Position numbers and translations under genes: made by a program
Shown: positions 58,793 to 64,000 of the stretch, one piece after another
Layout of the letters: every line of letters begins with the position of its first letter
How positions within the stretch are numbered: the stretch's first letter is position 1
Source of the DNA: Trebonia sp036501515
GTDB taxonomy: Bacteria; Actinomycetota; Actinomycetes; Streptosporangiales; Streptosporangiaceae
Reading direction: 5' to 3'
Length of the DNA: 64,000 nt
Assembly (NCBI GenBank): GCA_036501515.1
Contig: DASYAD010000209.1
Coordinates: forward strand, 4,285 to 68,284
The notes under the pieces: generated by a model
What the model was told of the DNA's origin: nothing
Seen by the model: the letters and a program-made list of their open reading frames with translations, nothing else
The model's database searches: none

Positions 58793-60043
58793 TTGGTACA
58801 CCCGCGTGAAGGCTGGCAGGGTCATGGAATGCCGCGCCGCCGGTTCCTCAAGGGCGGCGCCGGGCTGACCGCGCTCGCGGCGCTCGGCGCGGGCGGCGTG
58901 CTCAGCGGCTGCGCCTCCGACCTGGCCGGCTCAGGCAAGCTGCCGCTGCCGCGTCCGGCCAACCCGGTGAAGTGGCCGGTCTTCGCGGGCAACACCGCGA
59001 TCAAGTCCGGTCTCGGGGCGGAGCAGAACGCGACCCTCCAGGTTTACATCTGGGAGGCGTACATCAACCAGGACGTGGTCAACGCCTTCGCCAAGAAGTA
59101 CAAGTGCAAGGTGCAGCTCACCACGTTCAACACGATGGACGAGGCGCTGTCCAAGCTGCGCAGCGGCCTGACTTACGACGTGCTCGTCGGCGCCACCCCC
59201 GACGTGCTCGGCCAGATCGTCGAGGGCCAGCTCGCCCAGCCGCTGAACCACTCCTACATCCCGAACATCAGCCAGGCCTGGCCGGACTACACCGACCCGT
59301 TCTACGACAAGGGCTGGCAGTACACCACTCCGTACACCATCTACACGACGGGCATGACCTGGCGTAAAGACAAGGTGGACGAGAACCCCTACACAATGAA
59401 GAACCCGTGGGCGATGCCCTGGCAGGGCAAGTACCGGGGCCGGGTCGCCATCCTCGACGACTACCGCGAGGGCATCAGCCTCGGCCTGATGAAGAACGGC
59501 AACTTCAACCTGAACACGACGGACTACAGCCAGATCGCGCTGTCCCGCCAGTCGCTGCAGGACCTCAGCTCGCTGGTGAACCTGCGGATCTCGCAGACTG
59601 ACTACTCCGACGTCCCCGCTGGCGAGACGTGGATCAGCAGCGCGTGGTCCGGTGACATGGCCGCCGCGCCCTCCTACATGCCCAAGGGCGTCAACGTCGA
59701 TGTGATCGGCTACTGGTTCCCCGTCAACGGCCGCGGCCCGGTTAACAACGACACGATGGTGGTGCTCAAGGGGGCGAGCAACCCGGTGCTCGCCCATCTG
59801 TTCCTCAACAACCTGCTCGACCTGACGGTCGCGCTCAACAACATCTCCTGGAACGGGTACATGCAGCCGCTGACCGGGGTGACACCGCAGGTACTGGTCA
59901 AGGAGCAGATCCTGCCCCCGTCGCTGACCTCGACGGTCGTCTTGCCGTCGAACTTCAAGACCGGGCTATTCGAGCTGCAGCTGCCGGTGGACGCGGACGC
60001 GCTCTGGCAGCAGGCCTGGCTCGTCGTGAGCAACGGGGTCTAA
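58793..60043 (+). CDS. ABC transporter solute-binding lipoprotein, spermidine/putrescine (PotD-like) type
   Basis: 416 residues from TTG 58793 (GGGAG eight bases upstream); an internal ATG at 58829 is an alternative. The N-terminus has a twin-arginine motif PRRRFLKGG and lipobox VLSGCAS (Cys40), so exported by Tat and lipid-anchored. Mature region: LQVYIWEAYINQDVVNAFAKKY, YDVLVGATPDVLGQIVEGQ and DYTDPFYDKGWQY, typical of PotD relatives. First gene of a three-gene unit. Confidence 0.9.
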   Translation: MVHPREGWQGHGMPRRRFLKGGAGLTALAALGAGGVLSGCASDLAGSGKLPLPRPANPVKWPVFAGNTAIKSGLGAEQNATLQVYIWEAYINQDVVNAFAKKYKCKVQLTTFNTMDEALSKLRSGLTYDVLVGATPDVLGQIVEGQLAQPLNHSYIPNISQAWPDYTDPFYDKGWQYTTPYTIYTTGMTWRKDKVDENPYTMKNPWAMPWQGKYRGRVAILDDYREGISLGLMKNGNFNLNTTDYSQIALSRQSLQDLSSLVNLRISQTDYSDVPAGETWISSAWSGDMAAAPSYMPKGVNVDVIGYWFPVNGRGPVNNDTMVVLKGASNPVLAHLFLNNLLDLTVALNNISWNGYMQPLTGVTPQVLVKEQILPPSLTSTVVLPSNFKTGLFELQLPVDADALWQQAWLVVSNGV

Positions 60044-60052
60044 GGGAGCGCC

Positions 60053-60934
60053 ATGAAAAAGAAGAACGTCTTCTGGATCGCCCTGGCCGCGCCCGGCATC
60101 CTGTGGCTCGCGGTGCTGTTCATCGTGCCGGTCTACGCGGTCCTCGCCATCGGCCTCGGCAAGCTCGACCAGCTCATCGAGGCTCCCGTCGCGGTATGGA
60201 ACCCGTTCGACTGGAGCTCCTCCGGTGTCATCGACGTATGGCGGGACGTCTTCGGCAGCTCGGCCTTCGCCGGCCCGATCATCCTCCGCACGATCGTCTA
60301 CACCGCGATCGCCTCGCTGCTCTGCCTGCTGATCGGTTACCCGGCGGCCTACTTCGTCGCCCGGTTCTCCGGCCGGCGCAAGGGACTGTTCCTGGTGCTG
60401 CTGATCGCGCCGTTCTGGATCAGCTACATGATGCGGATGCTGGCCTGGATCGACCTGCTGTCCACCGGCGGCTACGTGAACAAGGCGCTCGGCTGGTTCG
60501 GCATCTCCCCGGTGAACTGGCTGGGCGGCAACTCCGCCACCGTCGTGCTCGGCCTGGTCTACGGCTACATTCCGTACCTGATCATGGTGCTGTACGCGGG
60601 GCTTGACCGGATCGACCCGGCCCTGCTCGAAGCGGGCCGTGACCTGGGCCTCGGCAGAACCCGCACGTTCGTGCACGTGACGCTGCCGCTGTCGCGCCAG
60701 CCGATCATGACCGGCCTGCTGATCACCGTGCTGCCGATGCTGGGCGACTACTACACCAACCAGATGCTGTCAGGGGCGGCGTCCACGTCGATGATCGGCA
60801 ACCTGATCCAGGGGCAGCTCGGCACCCCCGGCCTTGAAGGCCAGGGTGCGGTGCTGTCGCTGATGCTGCTCGTCGTCCTCCTCATCCCGATGATCTACTA
60901 CGTCATCGCCACCAACCGGGAGGCGGCACAGTGA
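60053..60934 (+). CDS. ABC permease (PotB-like)
   Basis: 293 residues, six membrane segments. EAA loop LEAGRDLGLGRTRTFVHVTLP binds the ATPase. Start ATG 60053, AGGGAG upstream, nine bases after the SBP stop. Ends as GTGA overlap with the next gene. Confidence 0.92.
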   Translation: MKKKNVFWIALAAPGILWLAVLFIVPVYAVLAIGLGKLDQLIEAPVAVWNPFDWSSSGVIDVWRDVFGSSAFAGPIILRTIVYTAIASLLCLLIGYPAAYFVARFSGRRKGLFLVLLIAPFWISYMMRMLAWIDLLSTGGYVNKALGWFGISPVNWLGGNSATVVLGLVYGYIPYLIMVLYAGLDRIDPALLEAGRDLGLGRTRTFVHVTLPLSRQPIMTGLLITVLPMLGDYYTNQMLSGAASTSMIGNLIQGQLGTPGLEGQGAVLSLMLLVVLLIPMIYYVIATNREAAQ

Positions 60935-61866
60935 CCGCGACCAAAGCGACCGTCGAGCAGACCGCGGCCGACCAGCCTCTGCCCCGCACCCGGCGCCCGT
61001 TCTGGCGCAACCCGTGGCGGCACCCGGTGTTCCTCGAGGGGTTCACCTGGCTCTACCTGGTCTGGTCGCTGGTCCCGATCCTCATCGCGGTGCTGTTCTC
61101 GTTCAACAACGGCAAGTCGCAGTCGTCGTGGCAGGGATTCTCCTGGCGCTGGTACTTCAGCGACCCGGTCAACTCGGTGCTGCACGACCCTCAGCTGCAC
61201 GCCGCTGTCATCCAGACCGTCCGGCTCTCGGTCCTCACCACGGTCATCGCGGTGCCGCTGGGCGTCGCCTTCGCCCTCGGCATCAACCGCTGGCGCGGCC
61301 CGCTCCCGGCCACGTTCAACTTCGTGATGATCCTGTCCTACGTGATCCCCGAGCTGATCTTCGGCGTGTCGATGTTCTTCGTATTCACGACCCTGTTCAG
61401 CAGCGTGCACCTGGGCACCTTGGCCGAGGTGCTCGGCCTGGTCACCTGGAACGTGTCCTGGCCCGCGATCGTCGTACAGGCCCGGCTGGTCACCCTCGGC
61501 CGCCAGTACGAGGAGGCCGCTGCCGACCTGGGCGCCAACCAGTTTCAGGTGATGCGCCGGGTGATGGTTCCGCTGCTCGCCCCGGCCATCTTCGCCAGCG
61601 CGGTGCTGGTCTTCTCCGGCGTGATCGACGACTTCGTCATCGTCGACCTGCTCTCCTCAAGCGCCGGCAACACTCCGATGTCGGTGATCATCTACTCGAC
61701 CCAGCACGGTGGCAACGGCGGGCCCGCGCTGAACGCGCTCGGTTCCATCATGCTGGTGATGTCCCTGGTCATCGTCATCCTCGGGTACGTCGGCTACCGC
61801 CTGCTGACCAGGGGCGAGCGTGGCGGCGGGCTGGCCGCGCTCGCCGCCATCAGCGGCGAGGGGTAG
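60931..61866 (+). CDS. ABC permease (PotC-like)
   Basis: 311 residues from GTG 60931, six membrane segments, EAA loop YEEAAADLGANQFQVMRRVMVPLL. With the two genes before it this makes substrate binding and membrane path complete, but no PotA-type ATPase follows; the next gene is on the other strand. The ATPase must be encoded elsewhere or shared. Confidence 0.92.
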   Translation: MTATKATVEQTAADQPLPRTRRPFWRNPWRHPVFLEGFTWLYLVWSLVPILIAVLFSFNNGKSQSSWQGFSWRWYFSDPVNSVLHDPQLHAAVIQTVRLSVLTTVIAVPLGVAFALGINRWRGPLPATFNFVMILSYVIPELIFGVSMFFVFTTLFSSVHLGTLAEVLGLVTWNVSWPAIVVQARLVTLGRQYEEAAADLGANQFQVMRRVMVPLLAPAIFASAVLVFSGVIDDFVIVDLLSSSAGNTPMSVIIYSTQHGGNGGPALNALGSIMLVMSLVIVILGYVGYRLLTRGERGGGLAALAAISGEG

Positions 61867-61880
61867 GCGCGAGAAGGCGG

Positions 61881-62573
61881 TCAGGGCAGGGCGAGCGCCT
61901 CGGCCGCCAGCGTCGCCTGCTGCAGGGTCTCGCGCAGCGCCTGCGCCGACTGCGCGGCCCGCTCAGTCATGCCCTCGATCTGCAGGGCCGCGTGCTCGTC
62001 GGCCGCCGTCCTGGCTACCAGGTCGAGGTAGCGGTCGTTCCTGGCCGCCGCCAGGTGGGCGGCTTCCCAGTCGAGCCGGGCCGCCTCGGCCACGGCCACG
62101 TGCGCCGCCAGCAGCTCGATGCCGAGCACCCGGGCGGTGACCGCGTCCCGCGCGATCGTGATCGCACGGTTCTGCGACGCCAGGACCGTGGTCGTCATCG
62201 GGCCGCCAAGGCCCGCGCCGTGACTGGCCACCAGGTCGAGCAGCAGCTCGGTGATCTCGCGCAGCGAGAGAGCGATTTCCCACTCGTGCTGCCGCAGCAC
62301 GCGCTCCTCGACGGTGCCGCTCAGTTCCTTCGCGTAGGTGCTGGACGTGACGATGGCGGTGATCGCCCGCTGGGTGCGGGACAGCAGCTCGCGGCAGCCA
62401 GCTTCCAGTGCCAGCGGTGAGACGACATGGTTGAGGTAGCGGGTCTGCCGTACCGGCCCGTTCCGGCCCGCGCTCTGCTCCCTGGCCATCTTGACCAGCC
62501 GGCGGCGCCGGACGGCCAGCAGCCCAGGGTTCGGCACGGGCTCGGCGCTTCCCGCGCCCCGCATGCCGACCAT
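61881..62573 (-). CDS. Uncharacterised helical protein
   Basis: 230 residues from ATG 62573. Almost all alpha-helical, Ala/Arg/Glu-rich, no signal peptide or membrane segment, no recognised motif. 'RYLNHVVSPLALEAGCRELLSRTQRAITAIVTSS' and 'GPMTTTVLASQNRAITIARDAVTARVLG' are the most distinctive parts. Ends 15 bases from the convergent PotC gene. Confidence 0.7.
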   Translation of the reverse strand: MVGMRGAGSAEPVPNPGLLAVRRRRLVKMAREQSAGRNGPVRQTRYLNHVVSPLALEAGCRELLSRTQRAITAIVTSSTYAKELSGTVEERVLRQHEWEIALSLREITELLLDLVASHGAGLGGPMTTTVLASQNRAITIARDAVTARVLGIELLAAHVAVAEAARLDWEAAHLAAARNDRYLDLVARTAADEHAALQIEGMTERAAQSAQALRETLQQATLAAEALALP

Positions 62574-62684
62574 AGGGGCATCTTAGACGCAGGACGGGCC
62601 GCCCAGCGCTGGCTGGCTAACGCGAAGCCAGCTGGCCGGCCGGTTTCGTGTTTGGCAGCGGCTGTCCCTGATAAGACCAAGACC

Positions 62685-62921
62685 ATGACCGACTGGGGCA
62701 AGTGCCCTTCCTGCCGGCGCACCAAGCCGCTGAGCGGGCGCGGCGTCCTGCGAGAGCACCGTCGCTGGGTGCCCGCGTTGCGCGGCGAGTGGTCGGATAC
62801 TGGCGGGTCGATGCAGCGTTGCGACGGGTCGGGCAAGTCCCCGCTGGAAGACACGTCTACGGAGGACAGCAAGCCGGCCGGGCGGCACATCCACACTGTG
62901 AACCCAGGCGACGTGCTGTGA
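62685..62921 (+). CDS. Small zinc-finger-like protein
   Basis: 78 residues from ATG 62685. MTDWGKCPSCRRTKPLSG has a C-x-x-C pair, then LREHRRWVP and RCDGSGKSP supply His and a third Cys, resembling small single-zinc proteins common in actinobacterial mobile DNA. Weak ribosome site, so moderately sure. Confidence 0.5.
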   Translation: MTDWGKCPSCRRTKPLSGRGVLREHRRWVPALRGEWSDTGGSMQRCDGSGKSPLEDTSTEDSKPAGRHIHTVNPGDVL

Positions 62922-63002
62922 CCACGCTCGAAACCCGCGCCCCGGCAGCACCCTGGCCCGCCCTCGCCGCCGTCATCGGCGAGGGCTGACCCGCCAGGAG
63001 TG

Positions 63003-63290
63003 CTACCTGGTGGCGGCGGCGAGAGCGGCACGGATGACCGCCTCGTCGGCAGGCGTGCCCTTCTCGTTCTCGAACGGACCGTAGGGCGCACCGTAGACGG
63101 GCGTGCCCGGCTCCTGCCGCCAGCCTTCGGCCAGCGGCCCGTAGGTAGCCGCCCCGTACCCGATGGCGTCAAGGAACGCGGCGGCGGCGGCCGTCGCCTC
63201 GTCGTCCCCCGCGACGGGCAGGTACGTGCGGTCGCTCGCGCCGGCCGGCCGGGCCAGGTTCAGCAGGTGCTTGAACAAGCCCAGAGCTTT
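63003..63290 (-). pseudogene. NADPH/F420-type oxidoreductase, C-terminal remnant
   Basis: About 95 codons ending at 63003: KALGLFKHLLNLARPAGASDR, YLPVAGDD, FLDAIGYGA and PLAEGWRQEPGTPVYG, YGPFENEKGTPADEA. This is the C-terminal domain of NAD(P)-binding F420-dependent-type oxidoreductases (ending 'F-L-D-x-I-G-Y-x-A...E-G-W-R'). The Rossmann half is missing; homology breaks at about 63290 and unrelated sequence follows. Confidence 0.75.
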
Positions 63291-63361
63291 ATGAATTAGG
63301 CTGATCTCAGATCCACCGCACGACAGCAAAACCGCAGGTCAACGCGGTGGAAGCCGCACAA

Positions 63362-63428
63362 GTTACCAGCCGGTAACAAACGCACTATCTGCCAAACGGC
63401 AGAAACCCCGGTCACTCGAACTGACCGG
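63362..63428. promoter_or_regulatory. Three successive inverted repeats upstream of the last gene
   Basis: GTTACC-AGCC-GGTAAC (63362-63377), TCTGCC-AAAC-GGCAGA (63388-63403) and CCGGTCA-CTCGAAC-TGACCGG (63408-63428), all perfect. They fill the leader of the 63450 gene and could be operators or a structured 5' leader. Confidence 0.55.
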
Positions 63429-63449
63429 CCCAACAGGAAGGCACACAGC

Positions 63450-64000
63450 ATGTCCACTGCAACAATCGACCAGGCCGCCACCGACAGCACCGTCACGACC
63501 GACCAGGCCACCGACACCGACCAGGCCGCCACCGACACCCCGGTCACCGATCCCGCTATCACCAAGCTGGAGAAGGACGCAGCCCGGTTCATCGCGGCCG
63601 GCGTCAAGGCCGGTACCTCGCTGGCCGGCATCCTGGTCAAGCTCTACAGTGCCCGTGGCTGGGAAGCGCATGAGCAGTCCATCAGTGACTACTACCGCGC
63701 AACGATCGGTATCGGTGAGGAAGGGTTCATCCTGCCTAAGCCGGCCCGTCAGCAAGTCGTGGTCATGATGTCCGACGCCAACCCGGATGCGCCGCTCGCG
63801 CACATGGTGCACATGACCGGGTGCAGCCTCCGCACGATCAACCGCGACCGTGGCGAGTGGGAAGTCGCCAACCCCAACAGGGTCAACAGCCACAAACCGG
63901 CCGGCGACGACACCGGCGACGACGACACCGACGACACCGACGACACCCCGGTCAAGGCGCGCAAGACACGGGTGCAGACGGTCAACCTGGTCGAGATCAT
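63450..64000 (+). CDS. Hypothetical protein with acidic repeats, 3' end outside window
   Basis: ATG 63450 (AGGAAGG upstream) starts a frame open to the window end, 183 residues so far. Thr/Asp/Gln-rich N-terminus (ATDTDQ repeats), a central helical block 'KLEKDAARFIAAGVKAGTSLAGILVKLYSARGW', then 'GFILPKPARQQVVVMM' and 'MTGCSLRTINRDRGEW' (a possible short HTH-like helix), and an Asp-Thr-rich DDTDDTDDT tail before a basic KARKTR segment. Not recognised; composition resembles small plasmid or phage proteins of actinobacteria. Tandem repeats are in frame. Confidence 0.6.
   Translation, partial: MSTATIDQAATDSTVTTDQATDTDQAATDTPVTDPAITKLEKDAARFIAAGVKAGTSLAGILVKLYSARGWEAHEQSISDYYRATIGIGEEGFILPKPARQQVVVMMSDANPDAPLAHMVHMTGCSLRTINRDRGEWEVANPNRVNSHKPAGDDTGDDDTDDTDDTPVKARKTRVQTVNLVEI

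Overview
The window is high-GC DNA with strong G/C third-position bias, frequent GTG starts, gene overlaps of a few bases, and families typical of filamentous Actinomycetota. These include a conservon (nitrate-sensor kinase, Roadblock, DUF742, small GTPase), DUF574 S-adenosyl methyltransferases, a SARP/BTAD regulator, an actinobacterial-type UppP and a BlaI/M56 pair. I would place it in or near Streptosporangiales or a related order, without a species. No tRNA, rRNA, integrase, intact transposase or CRISPR array was seen.

Layout. 0-9 kb: partial NRDE protein, truncated Nudix gene, HipA-like kinase with DUF3037 partner, BASS transporter, nSTAND-WD40 giant protein, acyl-CoA synthetase and a secreted protein. 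9-31 kb is an accessory island. It opens with a decayed SF1 helicase-like gene (Walker A lysine lost) facing a type II Wadjet anti-plasmid operon. jetA, jetB and jetC are contiguous (11.4-19.5 kb), but jetD lies 10.6 kb further on (30.1-31.4 kb). Between them are a HipBA toxin-antitoxin pair, a small protein, a TetR-controlled tautomerase/SnoaL fusion, a SARP-cyclase-ATPase giant regulator, a RelA/SpoT-like protein overlapping a small gene, and a secreted GH16-like protein. After jetD come two strong hairpins and a patch of gene debris (solute-binding protein, alcohol dehydrogenase and SnoaL-like fragments).

32-41 kb: two DUF574 methyltransferases flank a SNF2 helicase and a complete cvnABCD-type conservon. 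41-46 kb: patatin, a PlsC-type acyltransferase and UppP, the last two carrying very long low-complexity in-frame inserts, plus a repeat-rich spacer with a possible leaderless 41-residue Cys-rich peptide. 46-50 kb: BlaI/M56, formate-THF ligase, DUF4352 protein. 51-58 kb: glutamine-synthetase-like enzyme, TauE exporter, glutamine amidotransferase, SigG/TIGR02960-like sigma factor, LacI and beta-galactosidase remnants, alpha/beta hydrolase, glutathione peroxidase. 57-62 kb: class III aminotransferase and a spermidine/putrescine-type ABC importer without its ATPase, linked by three copies of one TetR-like operator. 62-64 kb: small and partial genes, one of which runs off the window.

How the genes may work together. 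JetA, JetB and JetC should form an SMC-type DNA-extruding complex and JetD the nuclease that cuts small circular DNA, so the split locus may still be a working unit if jetD is expressed from its own promoter. The cargo (HipBA, the RelSpo pair) suggests a defence/stabilisation island. A second theme is plasticity: at least seven truncated genes and four kinds of in-frame repeat expansion occur in 64 kb.
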